A stretch of 64,000 nucleotides of DNA from Thermospira aquatica (GTDB lineage: Bacteria > Spirochaetota > Brevinematia > Brevinematales > Thermospiraceae): assembly GCF_023525255.1 (NCBI RefSeq), contig NZ_CP073355.1, positions 2,232,001-2,296,000 on the forward strand, given 5' to 3'. Positions 1 through 7,883 of this stretch are shown piece after piece. The position numbers and the translations under genes are program-made. Every line of letters starts with the position of its first letter. The stretch's first letter is position 1. The notes beneath the pieces were generated by a model. That model saw nothing but the letters and a program-made list of their open reading frames with translations, was not told the DNA's origin and made no database searches.

Positions 1-29
1 GCTTAATCATACACTACCCCTCATTTATT

Positions 30-57
30 TTGAAAAAATACGCAAATTCATTATACT
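30..57 (+). promoter_or_regulatory. Sigma70-type promoter of the histidine kinase gene
   Basis: TTGAAA at 30-35 and TATACT at 52-57 are separated by 16 bp. The kinase start codon lies about 38 bp downstream of the -10 box. Confidence 0.6.
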
Positions 58-95
58 ATATATATCGGTAAAAGACAAATTTCTATGAGGAGTGT

Positions 96-1253
96 ATGTT
101 GGAGAAAGATCGCTTCTTTGAAAAGGTCATTGATAGGATTGATCATCTCGATAGAAATGGCCTCAAAAATCTCATTGAAAATCTCCAGCAAAAACAGCGG
201 GTTCTTCAGCTTGTTTTTGAGGCTCTGGATGAAGGGATTATCATCACGGCAGAAGATCGGGTTGTCACCATGAATAACGTAGCCAGAATCATCCTGGGAT
301 ACAAGAGTCGCCAATACGGAAATTTTCAGGAAATGGATAAATACATCGCTAATTGGGGACTCTGGAATATTCTCAAGTTCCTCCACGGGGAAGAAGATAT
401 CCGCAAAGAATTTACCATACATCAACAACAAGAACCGAAGTACTACCTCGTGGAAAAACGCACCATAGAGGATAATCTTGTCTTGTACAAACTCGTCGAC
501 CAAACAGAAAAAAAGAAACTCCAATTCCAGCTCAAAAATATCGAATCCGTGGCTGCTCTCAACACCCTCGCATCCGGTATAGCCCATGAGATCAAAAATC
601 CCCTCACCGCCATAGACCTCCATACCCAGCTTATCCAGCGCGCCGTACAAAAAAACCTCGTCTGTCTTGATGAAAGCATACTCCAATACATTAAAACAAT
701 CTCTCATGAAACCAAACGTCTCAACCAAATTTTAAATGATTTCCTCCTCGCTGCCCGTCCACGCCAGCTCAAACTCTCCTTCGAAGATATCAATAGCTTC
801 GTTCAAGAGCTTCTTTTGCTTGTCAAGCCCGAACTTGAAGAAAAAAACATCGCTCTCAGAGAAGAATACCAGAATATTCCTAAAAACTTTATCGACAAGG
901 ATTATCTCAAACAAGCCATTTTGAACCTCATCAAGAATGCCATGGATGCCATGGAAAAAAGCTCTCTCAAGATTCTCACGGTAAGAACCTGGTACGACAA
1001 TGGACGAGATTCAACAGCCATAGAGATTGCTGATACAGGATGCGGTATCTCACCGGACCAGATCCAGAAAATCTTTGAACCCTACTATACCACCAAGGAA
1101 TATGGCACAGGTCTTGGACTCACCATCACCTACAAGATCATCAAAGAACATCAGGGAGAAATCCAGATTCAATCAAAACCAGGAGAAGGCACAAGTTTTA
1201 CAGTTTACATCCCCATTCACAAAGGCCACAAACTTCTCGACAGACCTCTCTAA
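96..1253 (+). CDS. PAS-domain sensor histidine kinase, NtrB-like
   Basis: A soluble two-component sensor kinase of 385 residues. No membrane segment is visible. Residues about 30-135 look like a PAS sensor domain. The dimerisation/phosphoacceptor helix carries the HEIKNPL motif with the phosphorylated His at 164, typical of NtrB-type kinases. The ATPase domain shows the N-box (Asn281), the DTGCG G1 box near 313 and the GTGLGL box near 337. GAGGAG lies close before ATG 96; TTG at 99 would give better spacing and is an alternative start. No response regulator is adjacent on this strand, so its partner is unknown. The next gene is convergent and overlaps the last 4 bp. Confidence 0.9.
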   Translation: MLEKDRFFEKVIDRIDHLDRNGLKNLIENLQQKQRVLQLVFEALDEGIIITAEDRVVTMNNVARIILGYKSRQYGNFQEMDKYIANWGLWNILKFLHGEEDIRKEFTIHQQQEPKYYLVEKRTIEDNLVLYKLVDQTEKKKLQFQLKNIESVAALNTLASGIAHEIKNPLTAIDLHTQLIQRAVQKNLVCLDESILQYIKTISHETKRLNQILNDFLLAARPRQLKLSFEDINSFVQELLLLVKPELEEKNIALREEYQNIPKNFIDKDYLKQAILNLIKNAMDAMEKSSLKILTVRTWYDNGRDSTAIEIADTGCGISPDQIQKIFEPYYTTKEYGTGLGLTITYKIIKEHQGEIQIQSKPGEGTSFTVYIPIHKGHKLLDRPL

Positions 1254-2176
1254 ATTTTCCCCATTTTTTGTTTCAATTGACAAAGAAAACAGATCTCCGT
1301 GGTTGTAGGTTCCCCACAAACTTTACAAAGGGCAAGCGAAACCCCCGTGCTTTTGAGTGGCTCATGAAGAAGGGGGGAAAGATTTTTCAGAAAACCTGTA
1401 TAGAAGGTGATCTTTGTTCCTGGACGAGCCTCTTCCAGCTGCTGAAGGAAACGTTTGTTCTCAAGTGAAGACGCGTGAGTACTATAGGGACACTCAGGCT
1501 TGACATAAGAAATCCTATTGAAAATAGTGTAGAGGGCACTCTCCTTTTCAGAAACCAAACAAAGGGGTTTTACCTTTTTGAGAAACGGTCCCTGAGCCGC
1601 CAAAACAGGATACTGCTTCGCAAGATACTCCATATTCCAGTGGAGGGTATTGTTCCAGAGCACAGCCGTTTCATCGTCAAGATTATGCCCTGTCGCAAGC
1701 ACCGTATACCCTTTTTCACGGGCGATGCGGTTCATGTAGTAACGTTTCACCGTACCACATACCGAACAGGGGGGTTTTCGTGTCCAGTTTCTCATCTCAC
1801 CAATGGGAGCAAGCTCTTCACGCATATCGACCACATGAAGGGTTCGCCCAAGTCTGTTTGCAAGGGTCTGCGCATGCTCTCTCGATTCTGCCGAATACTC
1901 AGGGATACCAAGATCAATGTAGAGTCCGTCAGCCTCATACCCCAGCCTGTGAAGTAAAAACCATAACCCCAGGCTGTCCTTGCCCCCTGAAACAGCCACA
2001 AGAATTTTATCTTCGCATGTAAACATGCGGTATTTTTTTATCGTGTGGGCAACTCTTCCCTCAAGCCATTCAAGGAAGTGTTCGCGACAGAGCTTGAGAT
2101 TGTAAGAAGGCAACACTACCTGAACAGGAAAATAAGTTTTTTTCGCCTTACAAATGGTACACTTTGGCGGGGTCAT
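1250..2176 (-). CDS. ttuA: tRNA-5-methyluridine(54) 2-sulfurtransferase (TtuA)
   Basis: TtuA exchanges the 2-oxygen of m5U54 in tRNA for sulfur, giving 2-thioribothymidine, a modification that stabilises tRNA at high temperature. The 308-residue protein has the full TtuA architecture: an N-terminal zinc site (Cys6, Cys9, Cys30, His33), a PP-loop SGGKDS at 63-68 for adenylation, three Cys at 137, 140 and 229 matching the iron-sulfur cluster ligands of the family, and a C-terminal zinc site (Cys284, 287, 296, 299). The close relative TtcA lacks these paired zinc fingers. Its ATG follows the stop codon of the upstream sulfur-carrier gene with no gap, so the two are translationally coupled. Confidence 0.92.
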   Translation of the reverse strand: MTPPKCTICKAKKTYFPVQVVLPSYNLKLCREHFLEWLEGRVAHTIKKYRMFTCEDKILVAVSGGKDSLGLWFLLHRLGYEADGLYIDLGIPEYSAESREHAQTLANRLGRTLHVVDMREELAPIGEMRNWTRKPPCSVCGTVKRYYMNRIAREKGYTVLATGHNLDDETAVLWNNTLHWNMEYLAKQYPVLAAQGPFLKKVKPLCLVSEKESALYTIFNRISYVKPECPYSTHASSLENKRFLQQLEEARPGTKITFYTGFLKNLSPLLHEPLKSTGVSLALCKVCGEPTTTEICFLCQLKQKMGKI

Positions 2177-2380
2177 TTATCCTCCAGAAATAGCATTGAT
2201 TACCTCAATAGATGAGGCTGAACTTATATCACGCCCTTCGTCCACCACCTCTCCATCACAAACCACAAAAGCATACACAGGGGAAAGTCCAATGGCCTGA
2301 AGAAGTTCCCCGGCTGTCATCTTCTTCGTTTCCTGTTGAAGGGTATGAATCTCTCCCCGATACTCATACCGTATCTCCAC
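2177..2380 (-). CDS. ttuB: TtuB-like ubiquitin-fold sulfur carrier
   Basis: A 67-residue protein of the ThiS/MoaD/TtuB ubiquitin fold ending in Gly-Gly, the tail that is activated to a thiocarboxylate to carry sulfur. Adjacency to ttuA identifies its partner. The longer open frame reaches 2503, but GTG at 2380 is chosen because AAGGAGG stands six bases before it and the upstream part is atypical. The last codons, GGA GGA, double as the Shine-Dalgarno of ttuA. ThiS for thiamine or MoaD for molybdopterin would look alike in isolation; the ttuA neighbour decides. Confidence 0.87.
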   Translation of the reverse strand: MEIRYEYRGEIHTLQQETKKMTAGELLQAIGLSPVYAFVVCDGEVVDEGRDISSASSIEVINAISGG

Positions 2381-2408
2381 AAAATACCTCCTTAAAAAGT
2401 AGGTATAA

Positions 2409-2437
2409 AGTATAAGAGAAAGATAAGAAAAATTCAA
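2409..2437 (-). promoter_or_regulatory. Sigma70-type promoter of ttuB-ttuA
   Basis: On the minus strand TTGAAT (2437-2432) and TATACT (2414-2409) are 17 bp apart. Transcription would start near 2402, about 22 bases before the GTG start. Confidence 0.65.
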
Positions 2438-2582
2438 ATGAAAATAAGACACTTCTTTGGTTTTGTTTCTCCCCACCACCAGAAAAATCAAACTTCTCAA
2501 CAAAAAACCTCTCCTTATTTACTCTAAAATCCACCCTCGGCTCCTTTTTCCCATGAAGCATTCTCCACCAACAGATTAAAAA

Positions 2583-2612
2583 AAAGCCCGGTTTTTGCCG
2601 GGCTTTTTATAA
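2583..2612. terminator. Bidirectional rho-independent terminator after htpG
   Basis: A GC-rich stem AGCCCGG/CCGGGCT with a short T-rich loop is flanked by an A run on the left and a T run on the right, so it can work on both strands. It lies 16 bp past the htpG stop and separates htpG from ttuB. Confidence 0.85.
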
Positions 2613-2627
2613 GACAGTCTCATTTCT

Positions 2628-4478
2628 CTACAGCTTTTCTGCCATCTTCAACACCAAAGCGTTAAAACGTGCCGGATCAGGAAGCGGTGTTCCTTCTGCA
2701 ATCAAGGCATACCCCAGGAAAAGTTGAGCAAGATCCTCCAACCGAGCATCCTCTTTATTTTCCTCATAGATTCCCTTGAAACGTTCGAATAAGGGATGTT
2801 TTGGATTAATCTCAAGAATTCTCCGCTCATCACCAAAGGGATACTTTTCCCCGAGGATCTTTCGTACATGGGGACTAAACTCAAAAGCTTTGGTCATCAC
2901 ACAGGCAGGAGAATCCACAAGCTTGGTAGAAAACTTCACTTCACGTACATGATCTGAGAGAAGTGTCTGCAGCTTCTCTAAAAGGGGTTTATCCTCTTCA
3001 CTTACCTCAGGGGCTTTCTCTTCAATCGGTTCCTTGTTGAGACAATGAAATTTTTTGCCCTGGAACTCATGAACCGCTGACATCATAAACTCATCAATCG
3101 GCTGGGTGAGAAAAAGTACTTCATACCCCTTATCCTTGACGGCTTCCATATAGGGAGAGGTCTCCAGTACCCTGCGGGATTCACCCGTGAGATAATATAT
3201 CTCTTTTTGATCTTCTTTCATCCGTTTCACATACTCTTCGAGAGTAATCAGATCTTTGCCCGCAGAGGATTCAAAGAGAAGAAGAGAAAGAAGCTTTTCC
3301 TTGTTTTCATAATCGGCACCAATACCCTCTTTGACAATAACTCCAAACTCTTGCCAGAATTTCGTATACTTTTCTCTATCCTTCTCTTGCATATCCAGGA
3401 GGGTATCCAGGATCTTTTTCACAAGACGTTTACGGACCTGGAGAATCGTCTTATCCTGTTGAAGCATCTCTCGAGAAATATTGAGCGAAAGATCAGGAGA
3501 ATCCACTACCCCTGCTACAAACCTCAAGTAACGAGGTAAAAGCATGTCCACATTCTCCTGAATCAACACACGCTTTACATAGAGATTTACCTTGGGTTCA
3601 AAAGACTGATAAAAGATATCAAAAGGAACACGAGATGGAATAAAAAGCAGAGCTTGAAACTCTACGGTCCCCTCCCCCTGCAAAGTAATCGTAGCGAGAG
3701 GATTTTCCCAATCATGGGTCAAATGCTTGTAAAAATCGTGATACTCATCCTCAGAAACCTCTGACGGTTTTCTCGTCCAGAGCGGTTTCATCGAGTTGAG
3801 GGTCTCTTCCACCTCTTTTTTCTCTTTGTTTTCCTCACGGATGACTTTCATTTTAATAGGGTAGGAGATAAAATCAGAATACCGTTTCACAATTCTGCGG
3901 ATCACATCCTCCCGTGTAAAATCCTCTATACCATTCTCCTCATCAACAGGCTTGAGATGAATCACAATTCTCGTCCCTATCGTGTCTTTCTCCACAGGTT
4001 CGATGGTAAATTCACCCTTTCCATCAGAAACCCAGTGGTACCCCTGAGTTTCACCTGCCTTCCTCGTAAAAACCTCTACCCTCTCTGCGACCATAAACAT
4101 CGAATAAAATCCAACCCCAAACTGACCAATCAATTCTGAGGCAGGGGTATTCTTTTCCTTGATCTGCTGGAGAAACTCTTTTGTACCCGAACGTGCAATA
4201 GTTCCCAAATTGTTCACCAGTTCATCGTGATTCATCCCTACACCAGAGTCCTCAATAACAAGAACTCTCTTTTCTGAATCCCTGTCTATCCTTATCTCAA
4301 AAACATGCCCCTCAGGAAGATTAACAGCATTGGTTAGAGAAAGAAGCCTCAGTTTGTCTAACGCATCAGAAGCGTTTGAGAGAAGCTCTCTAAGAAAAAC
4401 CTCTTTTTGAGAATAGATGGCATGCACCATGAGGTCAAGAAGTTCTCTACTCTCTGCTTGAAATGAATAACGCTCCAT
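2628..4478 (-). CDS. htpG: Molecular chaperone HtpG (Hsp90)
   Basis: Cytoplasmic ATP-dependent Hsp90 chaperone of 616 residues, the normal bacterial length. The N-terminal GHKL ATPase domain shows the ELLSNASDALDK N-box near residue 33 and the DSGVGM motif near 78; the FGVGFYSMF lid motif follows around 122. Middle and C-terminal dimerisation domains are complete. AAGGAG precedes ATG 4478. The gene is monocistronic, with its own promoter and a strong terminator. No CIRCE-like repeat was noticed in the upstream gap. Confidence 0.97.
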   Translation of the reverse strand: MERYSFQAESRELLDLMVHAIYSQKEVFLRELLSNASDALDKLRLLSLTNAVNLPEGHVFEIRIDRDSEKRVLVIEDSGVGMNHDELVNNLGTIARSGTKEFLQQIKEKNTPASELIGQFGVGFYSMFMVAERVEVFTRKAGETQGYHWVSDGKGEFTIEPVEKDTIGTRIVIHLKPVDEENGIEDFTREDVIRRIVKRYSDFISYPIKMKVIREENKEKKEVEETLNSMKPLWTRKPSEVSEDEYHDFYKHLTHDWENPLATITLQGEGTVEFQALLFIPSRVPFDIFYQSFEPKVNLYVKRVLIQENVDMLLPRYLRFVAGVVDSPDLSLNISREMLQQDKTILQVRKRLVKKILDTLLDMQEKDREKYTKFWQEFGVIVKEGIGADYENKEKLLSLLLFESSAGKDLITLEEYVKRMKEDQKEIYYLTGESRRVLETSPYMEAVKDKGYEVLFLTQPIDEFMMSAVHEFQGKKFHCLNKEPIEEKAPEVSEEDKPLLEKLQTLLSDHVREVKFSTKLVDSPACVMTKAFEFSPHVRKILGEKYPFGDERRILEINPKHPLFERFKGIYEENKEDARLEDLAQLFLGYALIAEGTPLPDPARFNALVLKMAEKL

Positions 4479-4503
4479 AGTTTACTCCTTTTGTTTTTTT
4501 ATA

Positions 4504-4533
4504 AATATACAAAATTTGAAAGCACAAAGTCAA
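4504..4533 (-). promoter_or_regulatory. Probable htpG promoter
   Basis: Minus-strand TTGACT (4533-4528) and TATATT (4509-4504) are 18 bp apart, about 25 bp before the htpG start. Confidence 0.55.
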
Positions 4534-4579
4534 TTCAATTCTCTTTTATCCAAAAACTTTTCATTTTCTCCTTTTTTTG

Positions 4580-4608
4580 TTGAAAATTCACTCAATATTA
4601 CCTATAAT
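4580..4608 (+). promoter_or_regulatory. Promoter of the frr-uppS-cdsA operon
   Basis: TTGAAA (4580-4585) and a perfect TATAAT (4603-4608) with a 17-bp spacer, 36 bp before the frr start. Confidence 0.75.
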
Positions 4609-4644
4609 AAATAGTTGAAAACACAAAAAACCAAGGAGGAAAAC

Positions 4645-5211
4645 ATGGTAGAAGCATTTGAAAAATTTAAGAAAGAAGCCAAGGATCGAATGGATAAAGC
4701 ATTAAGCCACTTTATGGAAGAACTCAAACATGTGAAAACAGGCCGCGCCAGCATTGGGATGGTAGAAGACATCCGTTTTGATTACTATGGGACACCAACT
4801 CCCATTCGTCAGGCAGCATCCCTAAATACTCCAGATCCCCACACTATCGTTATCGATGCATGGGACAAAAGCATCCTTAAAAACATAGAAAAAGGTATTA
4901 ATGATGCTAATCTTGGTTTTACTGTGGTTAACGACGGTAAAGTCCTTCGTGTAGCCATACCACCTCTCACCGAAGATTCCAAAAAAGCACTTGTGAAAAA
5001 GATAAAAGAAATGGGAGAGGAGATCAAGGTTACTATCCGCAATGAGCGTCGTGATATCAACAACCATATCAAAGAACTTGTCAAAGGTGGACATATTAGT
5101 GAAGACGATGAAAGAAGAGAACTTGACGCCATACAAAAGATTACCGACGATCATATCAAACATATCGACGAGCTTGTAGAAAAGAAAGCCAAAGAGATTA
5201 TGGAATTCTAA
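4645..5211 (+). CDS. frr: Ribosome recycling factor
   Basis: RRF splits the post-termination ribosome together with EF-G. The 188-residue product matches the family length and contains the diagnostic KTGRASIGMV segment near residue 34 and the long three-helix bundle with the RNERRDIN motif near 130. The frame is open 30 bases further upstream, but ATG 4645 is preceded by AAGGAGG at good spacing. It leads an frr-uppS-cdsA operon, a common bacterial gene order that usually also includes pyrH upstream; pyrH is not here. Confidence 0.96.
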   Translation: MVEAFEKFKKEAKDRMDKALSHFMEELKHVKTGRASIGMVEDIRFDYYGTPTPIRQAASLNTPDPHTIVIDAWDKSILKNIEKGINDANLGFTVVNDGKVLRVAIPPLTEDSKKALVKKIKEMGEEIKVTIRNERRDINNHIKELVKGGHISEDDERRELDAIQKITDDHIKHIDELVEKKAKEIMEF

Positions 5212-5217
5212 AAGACC

Positions 5218-5943
5218 ATGAAATTTTTTGGTTATACTCTCTATCCAGAGAAATTCCCCCGCCACGTTGCCTTTATCATGGATGGCAACGGGCGGTGGGC
5301 TCGTCAACGTTTTCTTCCACGAAATGAAGGACATAAAAAAGGATACGAAACCCTTAAACGAATCATTGAATTTAACGAAAATCTTCAAATCCCGTATATC
5401 AGCGCCTATGCCTTTTCGACAGAAAACTGGGAAAGACCCAGAGAGGAAGTAGACTTCCTGATGGACATGGCTGCCAAAGTGATTGACGAATATGTAGACC
5501 GTATGAAAGAAAAGAACATTCGTTTTTGTTATACAGGAAGCTTCGAAAGGATTAGCCCACGGCTTCGCCAAAAGTTCGAACACGCCATAGACAGTACAAA
5601 AAATGGGCGCTATGTCTTTAATATTGTCTTTAACTATGGGGGAAGAAAAGAAATAACCGACGCTGCAAAAAAAATTGCTCTCGATATTCAAAAGGGAAAA
5701 CTTTCTCCTGAAGAAATTTCAGAAAACATATTCGAACAGTACCTGTATTCCCCAGATATTCCGCCGGTAGATCTCCTCATCCGCACCAGTGGAGAACAGA
5801 GGATAAGTAATTTCTTGTTATGGGAATCTGCCTATGCGGAGTTATATTTTACTTCTAAACTCTGGCCAGACTTTTCGCCAAAAGACTTTTGCAAGGCCCT
5901 TGCCGATTATCAAAAGCGCCAGAGACGATTTGGAAAAATCTAA
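5218..5943 (+). CDS. uppS: Isoprenyl (undecaprenyl diphosphate) synthase
   Basis: cis-Prenyltransferase that extends farnesyl diphosphate with IPP to make the undecaprenyl carrier used in peptidoglycan assembly. The 241 residues include the MDGNGRWA signature with catalytic Asp22, the SAYAFSTENW motif near 61-70, and the C-terminal LLIRTSGEQRISNFLLW substrate site. Six bases separate it from frr, and cdsA follows after 15 bases, so it is the middle gene of the operon. Only a weak Shine-Dalgarno is seen, suggesting coupling to frr. Confidence 0.95.
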   Translation: MKFFGYTLYPEKFPRHVAFIMDGNGRWARQRFLPRNEGHKKGYETLKRIIEFNENLQIPYISAYAFSTENWERPREEVDFLMDMAAKVIDEYVDRMKEKNIRFCYTGSFERISPRLRQKFEHAIDSTKNGRYVFNIVFNYGGRKEITDAAKKIALDIQKGKLSPEEISENIFEQYLYSPDIPPVDLLIRTSGEQRISNFLLWESAYAELYFTSKLWPDFSPKDFCKALADYQKRQRRFGKI

Positions 5944-5958
5944 CGAGAGGAGAAAAAT

Positions 5959-6801
5959 ATGCGAGAAAGGTTCATTGTGGCTCTGGTCCTTATCCCCATC
6001 GGGGCTTTTTTTGTTTTCACAAGCTTCTGGAATAATTTTCTTTTTTTCCTTGCTTTTCTGGTTGTTTCTCTTTTCATTAACTATGAAGTAGCAAGTCTTT
6101 TGGAAAAAAGAGGCTTTCACTTCTACTTATGGACTAACTCCATTCTTGTTACTCTCAGCACGCTCTCTTACTACCTCTTTAGTCTCCAAATTTATGATCT
6201 TGGATACTTTTACGTCATTCAAATACTTCTCCTCTCTCTTTCTTTTTTAATCACCTTCTTTCTCGAATCGCTGCAAGGAAAGTTCGAAGATGCCCCTACC
6301 AACCTGGGAATGTCTCTTGCTATGTACATTTTGACTGGTATATTTTTCCCTTTTCTCATTCTCTTAAAAGCTCAGGATCGCACAGGCTGGCTCGTTTTTC
6401 TCCCTCTCTTTCTCACCTGGATAGGAGATGCCGGGGGCTACTTTGCAGGAAAACTCTTTGGGAACCATAAACTCTCTTTTCTTTCCAGTCCAAACAAAAC
6501 CATCGAAGGCTATGCTGGTGTTCTCTTTGTGACCCTGGCGGCTACGATTGGATGTTTTGGTCTTCAAAGGTGGTTTCATACATCCACAAATCTGTCTCTG
6601 TTACAGTTTCTTTTGCTGGGTATAATGATAAGCATTGCAGGAAGTATTGGTGATCTGGCTGAATCAACAATCAAACGTTGGTCTAAAGCAAAAGATTCTG
6701 GCTCTTTGCTACCTGGACATGGTGGTTTTTTTGACAGGTTTGATTCAGTCCTCTTCTCCACTCCCGTGTTTTATATCATTCTGAAACTCATGGGATACTA
6801 A
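5959..6801 (+). CDS. cdsA: Phosphatidate cytidylyltransferase
   Basis: Integral membrane enzyme that makes CDP-diacylglycerol from phosphatidate and CTP, the branch point of phospholipid synthesis. The 280-residue chain is almost entirely hydrophobic helices. The family signature lies at about 225-262, with GDLAESTIKR and HGGFFDRFDS containing the metal-binding acidic residues. GAGGAG precedes ATG 5959. Its last 57 bases overlap the 3' end of the convergent truA gene. Confidence 0.93.
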   Translation: MRERFIVALVLIPIGAFFVFTSFWNNFLFFLAFLVVSLFINYEVASLLEKRGFHFYLWTNSILVTLSTLSYYLFSLQIYDLGYFYVIQILLLSLSFLITFFLESLQGKFEDAPTNLGMSLAMYILTGIFFPFLILLKAQDRTGWLVFLPLFLTWIGDAGGYFAGKLFGNHKLSFLSSPNKTIEGYAGVLFVTLAATIGCFGLQRWFHTSTNLSLLQFLLLGIMISIAGSIGDLAESTIKRWSKAKDSGSLLPGHGGFFDRFDSVLFSTPVFYIILKLMGY

Positions 6802-7548
6802 ATAGTACGCTCTTTTAAAATATAATCCGGAAGCCGGTACTGCCTTTTTCAAAAAAGAGGAAAGATCCCTTTCGGCACCGAGGGCTTTCTCAATCTCAGA
6901 GAGAGAAAGTTGCCCCTTAGCCGCCTGAAGGGTGATACCTACCAGAGTACGAATCATACCCCGCAAAAATCCATTTCCCTTGATAAAGAAAAAAAGCCAC
7001 TGCCCCTTTTCCACAGCTCGAAAGTAAAAAATCTTCCGGGTAAAATTTATCTTTGAGGCTTCTTTTCCATACCCATAACACAAAAAACGAAAATCATGTT
7101 CTCCCTCAATAAGTTTACAAACCTTTTTCACCATTTCATAATCCAGGGGATCACGATCCCAATACACATAAGAACAAAGAAACGGATACAAAAATGATCC
7201 CCTCCATACTATATAAACATACTCTCTGGCAAAAGCACTAAAACGAGCATGAAAATCTTCCTCCACCTCCATAGCTCGCAAGACTTTCACACTTTCAGGA
7301 AGTTTTGAATCAAGAAGCCTGGGCAAAACCTCTACAGGAAATTGCATGTTATCACAATGAAAGTGTAGCGTATAACAAAATGCGTGCGCACCCGCATCCG
7401 TTCGCCCACATCCCCAAACCCGAACATTCTCTCCCAGAATTTTTCCCAGCGCTTGTTCCACTGTCTCCTGAACAGAGGGTTGTTTTTTTTGTCTCTGCCA
7501 CCCAGAGAACAGAGAACCATCATACGAAATATCAAGTCGCACATTCAT
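6745..7548 (-). CDS. truA: tRNA pseudouridine(38-40) synthase TruA
   Basis: Converts uridines 38-40 of the tRNA anticodon stem to pseudouridine. The catalytic Asp51 lies in GCGRTDAGAHA, and GFLRGMIRTLVG near 190 is the second family motif. At 267 residues it is slightly longer than usual; the last 19 residues (ending GSGEED) are encoded inside the 3' end of cdsA on the other strand and may be non-essential. Fourteen bases separate it from the arsR-like gene upstream. No clear Shine-Dalgarno precedes ATG 7548, so it may rely on coupling. Confidence 0.93.
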   Translation of the reverse strand: MNVRLDISYDGSLFSGWQRQKKQPSVQETVEQALGKILGENVRVWGCGRTDAGAHAFCYTLHFHCDNMQFPVEVLPRLLDSKLPESVKVLRAMEVEEDFHARFSAFAREYVYIVWRGSFLYPFLCSYVYWDRDPLDYEMVKKVCKLIEGEHDFRFLCYGYGKEASKINFTRKIFYFRAVEKGQWLFFFIKGNGFLRGMIRTLVGITLQAAKGQLSLSEIEKALGAERDLSSFLKKAVPASGLYFKRAYYLVSHEFQNDIKHGSGEED

Positions 7549-7562
7549 AAAAAAAACTTAGC

Positions 7563-7880
7563 CTATGAATAAAAAATATCAAGAATCTTAAAAACCCGTT
7601 CATCAACAATCCGATAACAGATTTCTTTACCCTCTCTGAGAGGTTCTACAAGCCCAGCCATTCTCAACACACGCAAATGTTGCGATGCTGAGGACTGAGA
7701 GATACCAAGAGCCTGTTCTAATGTGGTTACATTACACTGAGACTGACGAATAATCTGAAGAATCAGTACTCGAGCTGGATGGCCAAGTGCCTTCAAAAGC
7801 ATAGCTGCCTCTTCCGCATGCTCCGTCCATTGCTTCAAAATCTCCCTGGCCTGCTCAGGAGTAAACGATAATTTTTCCAT
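7563..7880 (-). CDS. ArsR-family winged-helix regulator
   Basis: A 105-residue transcription factor. Residues about 26-95 form an ArsR-type winged helix: ALGHPARVLIL, then the recognition helix QSSASQHLRVLRMAGLV and the wing LREGKEICYRI. The usual metal-site ELCVCDL helix is replaced by QCNVTTLEQAL with only one Cys, so classical arsenic/metal sensing through a Cys pair is unlikely. It starts three bases after the stop of the 843-residue sensor-like gene and should be cotranscribed with it, which hints at a shared signalling role. The ligand is unknown. Confidence 0.85.
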   Translation of the reverse strand: MEKLSFTPEQAREILKQWTEHAEEAAMLLKALGHPARVLILQIIRQSQCNVTTLEQALGISQSSASQHLRVLRMAGLVEPLREGKEICYRIVDERVFKILDIFYS

Positions 7881-7883
7881 AGA

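Noticed and set aside
2364-2561. A longer ttuB or a separate small gene on the minus strand upstream of ttuB.
   Set aside because: The clear promoter at 2409-2437 and the AAGGAGG-GTG start at 2380 place the transcript start inside this frame; its composition is AT-rich intergenic.
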